A DNA stretch of 64,000 nt from Heterocephalus glaber (GCF_000247695.1 NW_004624865.1:4797146-4861145); one strand, 5' to 3'. Shown: positions 10,664-21,395, numbered from the stretch's first letter. Numbers and translations: made by a program. The notes: a model not told the origin generated them from the sequence alone.

Positions 10664-11395
10664 GTGGAACTGTGGGTATTTGTCACCCAACAGCAAGAGG
10701 TCATGGAGGAGATCTCTGCAGAGGAGGAAGAGGAAAAGGAGGAATTCCTCCTTTCAAATGAGATTAGAAAGATGTATACAATGTGTGAAACGGCAAAATT
10801 TTGTAGCAAACACTACCTGAATAAGGCTGTAGCAGTGTGAGCGATGAATCTATTTAAGGACAGGGCAGTGTCTCATTTCCATGAAATCCTTAAAGGAGGC
10901 AAAAGTAAGTGTCCCTGGACGGGTTCCTTGTTAGAGTTGCAGGGGAAGGAAAAGATTCTGTGCAGCCAATAGACAGAAATGATTCCGCTAGTGACAGTGA
11001 AAGTCGCCCTGCACAATAGCCCTCCTCCCTCTTGTCTCCCCCACACCAGCCATGAAGGTTTTCAAAAGTAAGTACAGGTCAGTTTGTTTATTTTTCTATA
11101 TATTTTGTATTTTCTTTATTATTTTGTATTATATACAGTATTGTAATCACTTTATATTAATATTTTGGGGTTGTGAAACAAATCGTCTGAGTTTCTGTTG
11201 TTTCTTACTGGGAGATTTGCTTTGATGGGCAAGTGCTTTGGATTACAAGTGTGTTTCCGGGACGAATTATGCCCACAAAGCAAGGTTTGACTGTATTGTG
11301 GTTCCCAGGATGGAGCCCAGCCCCTGAAGACGTAGTCAAGCACACTGCCCCTGAGCTGTGTCACCAGCCTGTGGTGGGTTGTCTCAAAGGCACTT

Positions 11396-11610
11396 TTCTT
11401 TTTTTATTTTTATTTTTAAATAGTTCAAATCAGAGATTACGAGGGAGATCTTTTGGAAAAAGGAAGGCGACCAAGAAATGGGGGGGGTTGAAAAAAGAAT
11501 GAAGATGTGTGATGTCCACGCACCAACTCCCCGCAAGGATGTGAGCACTGCATACTGCAAACATGGACTCATAAACATTAGAAAAGTAAAGCCAGAGAAA
11601 TGGGCCACCT
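11396..11610 (+). mobile_element. L1 3'-end fragment
   Basis: The tail CACCAACTCCCCGCAAGGAT and the following GTGAGCACTGCATACTGC recur at 31680-31725, marking a shared lineage-specific L1 3'UTR end. Confidence 0.5.
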
Positions 11611-12109
11611 GTCTGTAACAGCTCCTCCTGCTTGGGTATACTCGATCTGTGCCTGTCCCCTCTGGCGGGCAGATGTGGGTGTGCCAAGATCAGGCTCCAT
11701 GTGCGTGATAAATGCCTGTAAATCTTCCTCTCTTAAGAAGTGGAGTCACGGAAGATCCCTGTGGTCTCTGACTCACTGCCACTCACTCCGGGCTCTGGAG
11801 CAGGGCTTCGTGCACAGCCCTGGGGTCAGATGACACAGCCATGCCCTGGTCCAGCCCAGGACTCCGTCACCATCCCAAAGGACAAACCTGTGGGTGGGCA
11901 CAGGGGCAGGTGGGCCCTGAAAGGTCAGAGACAGACTTCCGGGAGGAAGTGATGCTTGATGCTAAGCTCTAAAGGTCGAGGTAGAGCTATAACCTGTGTG
12001 ATATCAGCAAGGCCCCGAAGTCATAGGAGAGGGGAGAAGTCCAGGGAGGGAAGAGAGAGAGGTCAGCAAGAGGCTGAGCCCCAGGTCTCTGGGGCCAAGG
12101 AAATTTTTT

Positions 12110-12360
12110 GTTGTTTTGGTTTTTTTGAGACAGGGGATTTAGCTCAGTGGTTTGGGCACCTGCCTCACAAGCACAAGGTCCCAGGTTCAATCCCCAGTAC
12201 CAAAAAAAAAAAAAAAGACCCCAAGACAGAGTCTCCCTATGTAGTGCAGGCTGGCCTTGAACTCACTGTGTAGCCCAAGCTGGACCTGAACTCACAGTGA
12301 TCCTCCTGCCTCGGCCCCCTGAGTGCAAGGATTACAGCCGTGCACCACCACACCTGGCTT
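12110..12360 (-). mobile_element. B1 SINE (antisense, duplicated arm) split by an ID SINE
   Basis: Antisense B1 sequence GAGACAG is interrupted at about 12133 by a forward ID-like SINE (12133-12216), then resumes with two GGCTGG..CTTGAACTC blocks and ends CACCACACCTGGCT. Confidence 0.87.
12133..12216 (+). mobile_element. ID-like SINE
   Basis: GGGGATTTAGCTCAGTGG and GGTTCAATCCCC boxes are intact, with a 15-A tail. Confidence 0.9.
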
Positions 12361-12369
12361 GTACAGAGA

Positions 12370-13380
12370 AACCTTTAAGCCAAATTGAAAATATGTACGG
12401 GGGGCAGCATCTGGCCAGCCTTCCACAGTCTCACAGCTGGCTTTGCCTGGGAAGCCTTGCGGTGCCCTCCTCTGAGAGCCCCAGCCCATCCCAGGCAGAC
12501 AGCCGGGTGGTGGAAAGGTTCCCGCCGGGGGTGGTTTCCGGTGCTGAAACCAAGACAGCCCTGGGCCAGGCAGGCCAGCGGCCCGACTCAGCCCCGAGGA
12601 CTCAGGCCCGCTGGCCCCGAGCTCTGTCTCATGTTTGGTGCCTGAGCTGCGCGGCCTCCAGGCCCGGCCAGGTCCAAGCCAAAAGCCCAGGCGTGATCGG
12701 GTTCCCAGCAGGCTGCTCGCTCAGATCCGTAGAGACCCTCACTGAAAACCCCTATTCCTCAGCTGGGCAGGCAGCAAGCAGTGGCCAGCAGGGGTTTCCT
12801 GTTTCCGGAGCACACCCGGCGGCAGGCAGGAGGTGCCTCTCAGCCTCGAGGCCACCGCCGGCGTCCCGGGCCCGGCTCTGCGGCTCCCACCAGCTTCCTA
12901 TGGCAGAGGTGGCCAGGGACCATGACAGGCCGGGGACAGCGTCGGCTCTCAGGCCCTCAGGACACAGCTGGTGTTGGTGTCACCCCCATGGGGCCATCGC
13001 CCGCTCCTGTCAGATCAGTGGCCTTAGAGTCGCAGGAGCATGGACCCTGCTGCCAACTGCGTGTGCAGGGACCAGGCCGCTGCTCCTTGGAGAATCGAAT
13101 CCCCAAACGGTCTCATTGCCTTTCCACGGAAAATCCTCTTCCATGACACTGGGCCCTGGTGCCAAAAGGATGCGAACCGCGGCTCTACTTATCTTAGGGT
13201 CTCCAACTGGGACCCAGGGACAGAATGACAAGAGAAAAGCGAAAGGCATCTACACCGTGGTCGCACTTCTGCATGAACTGGCAACTCCAAGGGGTGGGCG
13301 GACGTGGGCTCACACAGCGGCTGAGGCGGAAGGAAGGGTTGTGTAGGAGGGTGGCACTGCAGAGAAGTTGGTGGCTTTCT
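12370..13380. other. GC-rich repeat-free block
   Basis: About 1 kb of GC-rich unique sequence. It carries a long chance frame (about 349 codons from 12297) with no recognisable domain, biased low-complexity composition, and a start lying inside a SINE. I do not call a gene. It could be regulatory or a non-coding exon. Confidence 0.35.
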
Positions 13381-13403
13381 TCATTGATAAGAGTTGTTGC
13401 CAG

Positions 13404-13525
13404 GCAAAAAAAGAAGAAAAAAAAGAGAAAAAATGCTGGGGATTTAGCTCAGTGGTTTCGCTGCCGGCTGCGCAAGTGCAAGGTCCCGAGTTCGATCCCC
13501 AGTACCAAAAAAATTAAAAAAGGGA
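13404..13525 (+). mobile_element. ID-like SINE inside a B1
   Basis: Forward ID with A and B boxes; the host words AGAGTTGTTGCCAGG flank it on both sides (about 13390-13404 and 13526-13540) as the target duplication. Confidence 0.88.
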
Positions 13526-13708
13526 AGAGTTGTTGCCAGGCACGGCGGCACGCACCTGTCGTCCTAGCACTTGGGAGGCTGAAGCAGGAGGATCGATGCA
13601 AGTTCAAGGCCAACCTGGGGTGCATAATGAGTTTAAGGCTGACCTGGACTACACGGCGAGACCCTGTCTCAAAAAACAAATTAAAAAAAAAAACCAAAAA
13701 AACCAAAT
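13526..13708 (+). mobile_element. B1 SINE with internal duplication
   Basis: Forward B1 with GGGAGGCTGAAGCAGGAGGA, duplicated AGTTCAAGGCCAACCTGG / AGTTTAAGGCTGACCTGG blocks and an A-rich tail. Confidence 0.88.
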
Positions 13709-13783
13709 TTCACATCAAAGCTAAGTATTGTATAAAATTAATGTGCACCCATAAAATATGTTTTTAATTAAAGAATTGATCGA

Positions 13784-13868
13784 TGGGCTGGGGATGTAGC
13801 TCAGTGGCACTGTGCTTGCCTGGCAAGTGCAAGGTCCTGAGTTTGATTCCCGGTATCAGAAAAAAAAA
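13784..13868 (+). mobile_element. ID-like SINE, older subfamily
   Basis: GGGCTGGGGATGTAGCTCAG with a GTGCTTGCCTGGCAAGTGC middle. AAAGAATTGAT flanks both ends. Confidence 0.9.
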
Positions 13869-14283
13869 AGAATTGATTGAAAGGAAAAATTATTTACAAG
13901 CAAAGAGATGAATGAGAAGGAAATGTGTCGGTGAGAGATTGTCAAGGGCGACAGAGCGATAGGCAGGGTGGGAAAAGGACGAGAAGTGATGCTTGGATGC
14001 AGAAGCTGGAGCCCCAGAGACATGGGAATGTGGGCGTTGGGAGGCGCCGAAAGCCCACCGTGATTGCTGAGTTCCCTAGTACTCGGTGCTGGTTCTGTGA
14101 ACTGCAACAGAAAACATCAAAGGTGGGGAGATTTGGGAAAGGCTATGGTGGGGAAGGTCACTAAGGACTGGAGTTCAGTGGTGGGAGATTTTATGCAAAT
14201 TATAGAATTGTATGCAAATTACGGCATACAGAAGTATGACATATTGATACGTTAATTTATTAATTTTGTCTTTCGAGGCAGGG

Positions 14284-14632
14284 CCTGGGACACAATCCCT
14301 GACACTCACAACATAAAGGAGAGGTGCGTTTAGGCTCATGAGTTTTAGAGGGTCCAGTCCACGGTCAGCTGGCTCCAAGGCAGGAAGAGCATGGCGGAAG
14401 GGGCTCGAGCAGGAGAGCTGCTTGGGGCATGAAGGACAGGAAGCAGCGAGACAAAGCCTTCCAAGCCCCATTCCCCAGGACCGCCTCTTCCAGCCAGGCC
14501 CCGCCTCCTGTCTCCACATTCAGCTATAGATTCTTCAGGGGATGAATCTACCTCCATGATCCAATCGCCTTCCCAAGGCCCCAGCTGAACACATGAGCCT
14601 TTAGGGGGCATTCTAGATCCAAATCATGACAG
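14284..14632 (-). mobile_element. MaLR-type LTR, antisense
   Basis: Antisense LTR words are present in order: GACACTCACAACATAAAGGA, TCCAGTCCACGGTCAGCTGG, CATGGCGGAAGGGG, CCAGGCCCCGCCTCC, then GGGGGCATTCTAGATCC. The same order recurs at 23520, 32444 and 35730. Confidence 0.7.
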
Positions 14633-14775
14633 TGTCATCTAGAGATCATAGCCCTGGCAGCGACTTCGATGGCCAATCCTCTGCTTTGGACAGGAGATAC
14701 CAAAGAGTATGAGTGCGGCGAAAAGCCAGAGCAGCCACCCCCGGTGATGAGATTACTACAACACACCTCTTAGAC

Positions 14776-14903
14776 TCTTTTTGTTTGTTTTTTTGAGACA
14801 GGCTCTTGCTGTGGAGCCCAGGCTGGCCTCGAACTCATTGTGATCCTCCTGCCTCAGCCTCCTGGGTTCTGGGATCACAGGCGAGTGTTAGCACGCCCTG
14901 CTC
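14776..14903 (-). mobile_element. B1 SINE, antisense
   Basis: GAGACAGGCTCTTGCTGTGG, GCCCAGGCTGGCCTCGAAC and CCTCCTGCCTCAGCCTCC are all present. Confidence 0.88.
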
Positions 14904-15585
14904 CGTACTTTACATAAGCATCCAATCACATTTCCTTCTTCTCTCCCAAGCCTCATCTGCCTTCATCTATTTTCACTTTAAGTGATAAAGCCATACATCA
15001 CCTGCCCAGGCTGCTGATATCACATCCTAAGAATGTCTGAGCCCAAAATATAAGAAAAACCATGCACTAAGGAGAAAAAACCACATGGATGAATTTTGAG
15101 ATGGCAGCAGCAGCAGCTTAAACTCCTACATCGCATCCGGGCCCCTTCCTTCTGGGAACTCTGGTGTGGACAAAGGGCTGTGGTTGTGGTGACAGGGAAG
15201 GTGACACCCAGGCACCCATGTGTTCCACTTCCCCTCCTTCTCGAGCAACTGTGCTCCCTCCAGGGAGAGGGCCGGGTCCCTACTGCAATGAGGCTGATGC
15301 TCCACTAGGAGGTCAGCAAGTTCTGCACAGCCAGCTCCTCCAGGGAAGGACAGGACACAGCTGTGGTGACATCTGTAGCCTCTGGGGCAGAGGTGTCCTG
15401 GTTTTCACTTTGGAGAAAAGGAGGTTCTGGTTCTGAAGGCCCTGAAGGCCTGCCATGGGGTAGAAGGCAGGGTGAGGGACAAGAGGGCCATGAGGCCGGG
15501 GACTGGGGCTCTGAGGGCTTTAAGCTCAAAGCAGAGCATATTAAAGCACCATGCAACCCTGTTCTGATCCCCGACATATTTGTTT
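14904..15585. other. Unassigned intergenic sequence
   Basis: No SINE and no recognisable gene; the frames present are short and unlike any family I know. Confidence 0.25.
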
Positions 15586-15587
15586 TA

Positions 15588-15795
15588 ATGGGCTGTGGGG
15601 GAGCACACCTGTCATCCCAGCACTCAGGACGCTGAGGCAGGAGAATTGCAAGTTTGAGCCCAGCCTAGGTAGTTTAGCAATTTAGCAAGACCTCTTGAAA
15701 TTTAAAAACAATAATAATAACAAAATAGAAAGGGCTTGGGATATAGCTCAGTGCAAAGGCCTTGGGTTCAATCTCCATTACTGGAAAATAAAGCG
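15588..15795 (+). mobile_element. B1-dID SINE
   Basis: Forward B1 arm, A-rich linker with ATA repeats, then an ID arm (GGATATAGCTCAGTGCAAAG ... GGGTTCAATC). Confidence 0.87.
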
Positions 15796-15985
15796 CCCAG
15801 GGTCCCTCCTCCAGATTCCCCTGATGGTCACAGCTGATACGACCACAGGACTGTGTTAACACCCAGGAAGCTGACACTGGTGATCTGCTGTTAGCCAGCA
15901 CCATGCAGTGTGACTGTCTCACAGGACCTCCCACTCCCACACCGCATCTGACCTCGTGCCCAGGCTTCATCTTTCTTGCTTTCTT

Positions 15986-16456
15986 GTGCCAGGCATGGTG
16001 GTGCTTGGGAGGCTGAGGCAGGAGGATCTCAAGTTCCATCACAGCCTGGGCAACTTAGTGACCTAGGGAAATCCTGTCTCAAAATAAAAATTAAAAAGGG
16101 CTAGAGGAGGCCGGGGATTTAGCTCAGTGGTTTCACCGCCTGCTGTGCAAGCGCAAGGACCTGAGTTCAATCCCTGGTACCAAAAACAACAAAAAAAAGG
16201 GCACTGGAGGGCCGGGGATTTAGCTCAATTGTTCCACCGCCTGCCTCACAAGCTCAAGATCCTGAGTTCGATCCCCAGTACCAAAACAAAAGGGGAGCCG
16301 GGGATTTAGCTCAGTGGTTCTGCCTTCTGCCTCGTAAGCTCAAGGACTGGAGTTCAATACCCGTCAATCCTGGGTACCAAAAAAAAAGGGGCGGGGGCTG
16401 AGATACAGCTCAATGTGAAGGCCCTGGGTTCATTCCCCATTGCTGCAAAACTAAAA
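15986..16456 (+). mobile_element. B1-dID SINE carrying three head-to-tail ID SINEs in its linker
   Basis: The left B1 arm ends at about 16100 in AAAAATTAAAAAGGG. Three ID-like SINEs in the same orientation follow at about 16109-16198, 16209-16291 and 16294-16388. The original right arm (GATACAGCTCAATGTGAAGG) resumes at about 16397. Confidence 0.87.
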
Positions 16457-16459
16457 CAA

Positions 16460-17370
16460 AAGCTTTCATCAGGGCAGAGTGGCCAAGACTGCACACATTC
16501 AGGCATCTCTGGAAACAGCTCAGGAGGAGCTGTGGAGGGGACAGGAGGGTGCCCAGGTGCCGCCTTCTGAGGAGCTGCAACCCCAGCCTTGAGGACAGAG
16601 TTCCAGAGGGAAATGGCCCTGAGCCTGAGGAGGAGACCTGGCAGCCGCCAGAGGAAGCCTGGGGAGCGGTGGTGTGGTGCAGGTCGGCGTCAGGACAGGC
16701 CGAGCCGCCAGGGAAGCTCAGGGGGCATTGGGGTGGGGACACATCCATCCCAGAGGGCCAAGAGGTTGGCAGCAGAGGGAGGGGGCTTGGGGACCTGGAC
16801 CTCAGCAGGGCTCCACTGGCTTGTGGCAGGGACCACACTAGGGCTTTGGGCTTTCACTTCATTGGGCCCAGGGAGAGCAGCTGCTGTAGACCACAGCTTC
16901 GATCCAGTGACACTGGCCAGGCCTGGTCATCAGCAAGGACCCCAGGACCTGCCACTGGGTATGAGACTGATTCATTGTTGTGAAAGACACAGTCAGGGTG
17001 AAAGCGCACAGCAGGAGAGGGGGACTGGGGGCCTGCTTCCAGAACATTCTTGCTTCTAGAACATTCTAGAACATTCCTACCAGAAAGAAGGAAAGGGGGG
17101 GAGGGGCAGAGCAGGAGGAAGGGAGGGAGGGAGGAAGAAGGAAGGGAATCTTTCAAGACTAACATTTGCCTCCTTCTGCTTCCCAAAGCGCAAGGAGCTT
17201 CCAGGAAAGCAGTCTCTTCCCTCCTATCTGATGGGGCTGAGACTCGCCCAGCATTCCTGGAGGCTCCTTGGCCCCCTCTCTCAGAGCTCTTACCCAGCCT
17301 AATGCAGGAGATAAAGATACACGTGCTTCCGCAAATAGGACTTTGTCCCTGTCTTGTCACAAAGTTCCTG
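16460..17370. other. Repeat-poor block with a heat-shock-element-like array
   Basis: No SINE or recognisable gene over 0.9 kb. Contains the alternating TTC/GAA array at 17042-17076 and a purine-rich run at about 17085-17150. Confidence 0.35.
17042..17076. promoter_or_regulatory. Heat-shock-element-like array
   Basis: Five contiguous inverted units TTC-nn-GAA-nn-TTC-nn-GAA-nn-TTC occupy 17054-17076 with exact 2-nt spacing. A further GAA-nn-TTC pair lies at 17042-17049. This matches the HSF binding rule. No adjacent promoter is visible, so a role is unproven. Confidence 0.45.
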
Positions 17371-17373
17371 CCA

Positions 17374-17768
17374 AGGGAACAATAACTGGACACTCGCAGC
17401 TTAAAGGAGGAGAGTCATTTGGGCTCATGGTTTCAGTGGGTTCAGTCCACAGTTGACTGCTCCGAGGCAGGAACTGCATGGCAGAAGGGTGGGGTGGGTG
17501 AGTTCAGGGTGGACTGTGCTGTAGGAGGTGGCCCTGGCTGGAGGAGGTCACTGGGCTGTGACCTGGCAAGGTGCATTCCTGTCCCTGGCTTCTCCCTTCT
17601 CTCTGCTTCCTGGCCGCCATGAACTGAGCAGCTCTCCTGCACCAGGCCCTTCTGTCATGATCTTCCTGCCTTGGAGTCCTGGACAGAATCCTCTGAAACT
17701 GTGACCAGATAGACCTTCCCTCCTTTAAATTGTGAGTGTTGGGTGTGGAGTCCCAGACATGGAAAATC
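17374..17768. mobile_element. Two MaLR-type LTR pieces in inverted orientation
   Basis: An antisense piece (about 17374-17490, with AGCTTAAAGGAGGAGAG and CAGTCCACAGTTGACTGC) is followed by a sense piece (about 17515-17765, with CTTCCTGGCCGCCATGAACT and CCTCCTTTAAATTGTGAG). The outer parts are imperfect reverse complements. Confidence 0.65.
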
Positions 17769-18123
17769 TGCCTAATACACCAGGGAGCCATGAACCTGAG
17801 CTTCCCAAAGGAGCATCATAGGAGCCAGCAAACCCAGGCTGGGTGTGCCCAGCTGAAGCAGTTCATCTTCCAAGGAGGTGTATAGGGGCCACTGGGCTGG
17901 GGGGCTGCGGGGCTGGGGCACGGGGAGCTGAGTGGCAGATGGCCCCCGCCCAGTCACGCCAACTCCTGCCTCACCCTGTGCTACCTTGCGAGTCCCCGTG
18001 TTGGCCCCCCAAGGCTGCCATAACACAATGCTACACACTGCGCAGCTCACACAGAAGAAAGTCACTACCTCATAGTTGTGGAGGCTGGAAACCCTAAATC
18101 CACGCATCCAGAGGGTCAAGCTG

Positions 18124-18241
18124 TCAGCCCAGCACGGTGGCGCACACCTGTCATCCCAGCACTTGGGAAGGCTGAGGCAGGAGGATCACTATGAGTTTGA
18201 AGCCAGGCTGGACCACATACTGAGTCCCTGTCTCAAAGATA
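18124..18241 (+). mobile_element. B1 SINE
   Basis: Forward B1 with CACCTGTCATCCCAGCACTT and GGCTGAGGCAGGAGGATCAC. Confidence 0.88.
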
Positions 18242-18787
18242 ATTGGCCTGGTCTCTGGCCTTGGGAGTCTCAGTGTCTCCTTGGGAACATGGGACCGTGA
18301 AATCAGTGGAAACCCTGAGGAGGGAACCAGCCTCGTGTCCTGCTCAAGCAGGAAAGAGCAGATCTGGGTCTCCTGGGCCTGAAGTCACTCAGTTATTATG
18401 AGCAGGAAATTGCTGGCTTCACCCGCTGCCCTGCCTCTCTGCTGGGGTCAGTGTTCCGCAGGAGGGGAGGCCTAGGCTGGCAGGAGAGCTGGGCGAGGGG
18501 AGCCAGGCCCTGATCACGGGAGAAACCCAGGCGGCAGGAAGGGCGGGGTAAATTACAGGGAAGGAAGGAGGGGCGGGCTGCGGATGGGCAGGTAAGGAGG
18601 CGATGGGCGTTCTCAGGTGACAAGGCCCAGGGCAGGGGAGCTGTGGCGCCCAGGGCTCTGGCTGCAGGACGTGGGTTCCTACACATCCCACCCTGGGGAC
18701 AGGGGGATCCAGCGCTCAAGCAGGAAGAAAAGCTCTGTCCCTGTGACACAAGGGCAGGCGACAGGGAGGCGGAGAGAGAGAGGACAG

Positions 18788-18970
18788 ACAGCTTGGTGTC
18801 TGTGGCCCACCCGCAATCCCAGCACTCCGGGGGCAGGGGAAGCTGAAGCAGGAGGATCACAAGTCCAAGTTCACCTGGGCAACTTAGTCCCTGTCTGAAA
18901 ATAAGCAATAAAAAGGGCTGGGGATGTGGTTCAGTGTGAAGGCCCTGGGTTCAGTCCCCAGTATTGAAAC
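18788..18970 (+). mobile_element. B1-dID SINE
   Basis: Forward B1 arm, linker AAAATAAGCAATAAAAAGGG, and ID arm GGGGATGTGGTTCAGTGTGA. Confidence 0.87.
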
Positions 18971-19251
18971 AAAAATGAAAAAGAAAAAGAGGAAGACCCT
19001 GGTCACTGCAGATTGTGGGAGCTTCCTACCAGGTCTGGATTGTTTACCTGTAAAAAAATGAGAGAGAAATAAAATTGACCTTGTTAAGGAAAACACAACA
19101 GCGAGCCTTTTAGAGCCTGGACTGTCTCCAGGGAGAGCTGCCTGCGCTTCAGCGGGGAGTTGTTAACCTTTGAGAGGCTCTCACTTGGCAGACATAATAA
19201 ATACTTCCTTTAATTAAATGTAACAGTTGAGGTTGACCTGATTCCTCTAAC

Positions 19252-19352
19252 GACTCTGCAGTCCTGGTATTATTATTGTTATTATTATCCCCATTCTATA
19301 GGCAAGCACCCAAGCTCAGAGAGGGTGAGGAGCACAGGCAGGTCACACAGCA
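19252..19352 (+). repeat. MIR relic
   Basis: TATTATCCCCATTCTATAGG and CTCAGAGAGGGTGAGGAGCA follow the MIR core order. Confidence 0.5.
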
Positions 19353-19487
19353 CCGAAGGGCTCTGACTCTCGTCCCTGATCTCTCATGGCCCCTGGTGGC
19401 TTCTGGTTCTCCTGGCTCTGTTTTGCTGTGTGTCTTCCTCTTTCCTCCGGGATTCTCCATAGGGTCCTATCAAGCTGTACACGTAAT

Positions 19488-19580
19488 CTTTTTTTTTTTT
19501 TTTTGGTACCAGGGATCAAATTCAGGACCTTGGGCTTTCGAGCTAGGCAGTGGCACCACTCAGCTAAATCCCTGGCCCTC
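19488..19580 (-). mobile_element. ID-like SINE, antisense
   Basis: Poly(T), GGTACCAGGGATCAAATTCA and CTCAGCTAAATCCCTGGCCC; flanks CTGTACACGTAATC / CTCTACACGAATC look like a worn target duplication. Confidence 0.9.
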
Positions 19581-19694
19581 TACACGAATCTTGTGCCACC
19601 TCCTTGATTTATTTGTTTTTATCTGGGTATCTGTTTTAACATTGTATCATGAGCATTTTCACTTCGAGCACTTCTTCCACTTAGGGATTTAGAT

Positions 19695-19832
19695 CTTTTT
19701 TTTAGTTTGGGTTTTTTGTTTTTTAGTGAGACAGGGTCTTACCACATACCCCAGACTTGCCTCAAACTCACAGCAATGCTCCTGCCTCAGCCTCCCCAGT
19801 GCTGGGCTTCTAGTATAGTGCCTAGACTTGTC
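19695..19832 (-). mobile_element. B1 SINE, antisense
   Basis: GTGAGACAGGGTCTTACCAC, CTCCTGCCTCAGCCTCCCCA and GTGCTGGGCTTC in antisense order. Confidence 0.83.
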
Positions 19833-19957
19833 CTCAGGGCCATCCCCCTGCCTTCCTTCCTGGCCCCTCCTAGTTGCAGATGTTGTGGGAATTCGCTCAG
19901 GCCAGGCCTTTCTGATGAAAGAGGCAGATGTGACCGGTGCTCTCTTTTCTTTATGAG

Positions 19958-20420
19958 GTATGATCAAAAGAAGAGGGTGAATGTTTACATTTTTAAATTT
20001 ATTATAGCTGAGTGTGGTGGTGCATCCCTGTAATTCCAGCACTTGGGAGGCTGAGGCAGGAGACTGCCATAAATTCAAGGCCAGCCTGGTCTCCATAGTG
20101 AGACCCTGTCTCAAAAAAAACAAACCAAAAAGCAAAATTATCACAGTCAAAGACACATCGCCACAAATCCCCCTCAAAATCCTCCCCTCCCTCTGAACAC
20201 ACTCATCCCACTGTCTGTGCCACTTCCTGCAGCAGCTCTGGAGCCCTCTTTCCCGAGGGTCTTCAGCTGCGCTGTCCTGGCTGCCTCCGTGACCTGAATG
20301 GGTTCAGAATGTCTCCCTCTCCTGGTCATTGTGACTTTGGGGATGAGCCAGAGTCACAGGGCGCCAGACCCGGCGACTAGGGTGGAGGAGGACAGTGTCG
20401 TGTTTTACTTGATGGAAACT
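19958..20420 (-). mobile_element. Mariner-family transposase fragment (antisense), split by a B1
   Basis: The antisense copy of the 8149-8530 element: GAGCCCTCTTTCCCGAGGGT, GCTGTCCTGGCTGCCTCCGT and TCCCTCTCCTGGTCATTGTG are shared complements. A forward B1 SINE (20007-20135) interrupts it near its 3' flank. Confidence 0.65.
20007..20135 (+). mobile_element. B1 SINE in the mariner relic
   Basis: Forward B1 with GGGAGGCTGAGGCAGGAGAC and GAGACCCTGTCTCAAAAAAA. Confidence 0.9.
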
Positions 20421-20852
20421 GCTGTGGACATGGTCATGGAAGAGGAAGCAGTGGCTGTGGTGACGGAAGAGCCCGGGCAAAGTCAGCATGCCAGAGGGGA
20501 CGTTGAGGGGCCTGGACCCGCTGCTTCCTCCCTGCCGTTCCTGAGCAGAGGGTCCAGCGCTGCCAGCTGTTCACCTCCAGACTTCTTCTTAGGGAAGGAA
20601 AATCAGCTTGTGTTTGTCTGGTTTTCACTATTTGCAGTCAAAAGCATTTCTAACAGGTTTATTTTATGCATCTAAAACCCCTCAATTTCTCTAAAGTTGG
20701 TTTTGAGGTTTTTCTAGTTCTGGGTGTGTACTCCGTGCTGGCATCAGCCTTTCTCACACATCAGAGAAACGCTGAATGTTTCCTTTGCAGGAAGCTTGTC
20801 TCTTTGCGCAGATTCCTGGGATTTAATGCAATGCAAGTGCCAGCCCTCTTGT

Positions 20853-20948
20853 GGGTTTGAGACAGGGTCTCGCTTTGTAGCCCAGGATGGCCTTGAACTC
20901 GTGGAGATTCTTCTGCCTCAGCCTCTCAGGTGCTAGGGTTACAGGTTA
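20853..20948 (-). mobile_element. B1 SINE, antisense
   Basis: GAGACAGGGTCTCGCTTTGT and TTCTGCCTCAGCCTCTCAGG. Confidence 0.85.
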
Positions 20949-20999
20949 TAGTTTAGGTCTACCTCCTGTGTCTCCTGTGTCTGTAAGGTGAGTGGACAA

Positions 21000-21292
21000 C
21001 GGGGGCTCACAGGCCATGGCAGTTAGGAGGCAGGGCCTGGTGGAAGGCAGTGGTCCTGGGGGCGTGGCCTGCAAGGGTTCATCTTGCTTCCTGCTCTGCT
21101 TCCTGTCCCTCATGCCCTAAGCTGCTCTCCTCCTCCAGGCCCCTTCCCTGCTGCTTCTGCCCAAAGCAGCGGACCACACAAGAACTGAAGCTTCTAAAAC
21201 GTGAGCCAAAATAACCTCCTCTTGTAAATTGCTGGCGGAGGGTCTTTTGTCCCAGTGTCAAGAAAGTAACTAAGACATCCTTCAAAAAGCAA
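21000..21292 (+). mobile_element. MaLR-type LTR fragment, sense
   Basis: GGGCCTGGTGGAAGGCAGTG, GCTTCCTGTCCCTCATGCC and GTGAGCCAAAATAACCTCCT are sense-strand MaLR words, ending AAGTAACTAAGACA. Confidence 0.62.
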
Positions 21293-21318
21293 GTTTAGAA
21301 TTTAGTTTGCCCTGGAGC

Positions 21319-21349
21319 AGAAGTGGTCTACATTCTCAGAAGTGGTCTA

Positions 21350-21395
<46 letters not shown>

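Larger units (their letters stand above)
10357..11293 (+). mobile_element. Tigger/pogo-type DNA transposon with transposase relic
   Basis: The ends CAGTGAAACCTTGG (10357) and the complement of GCAAGGTTTGACTG (ending 11293) form terminal inverted repeats with two mismatches, flanked by TA on each side as in Tc1/mariner/pogo insertions. Inside, about 10680-11080 decodes to the acidic C-terminal part of a Tigger transposase (QQQEVMEEISAEEEEEKEEF, then KAVAV) with stops and frameshifts. The element is interrupted by an ID SINE (10511-10597) and a CT microsatellite. It cannot transpose. Confidence 0.82.

Noticed and set aside
10490..10840. Frame giving a Glu-rich protein
   Set aside because: It is an ID SINE plus CT repeat joined to a dead Tigger transposase segment, not a host gene.
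12780..12800. Second CTCF-like site (GGCCAGCAGGGGTTTCC)
   Set aside because: The 3' half of the core does not match well.
12297..13346. 349-codon open frame
   Set aside because: It starts inside a B1 SINE, has biased GC-driven composition and no recognisable domain, and GC-rich DNA has few stops by chance.
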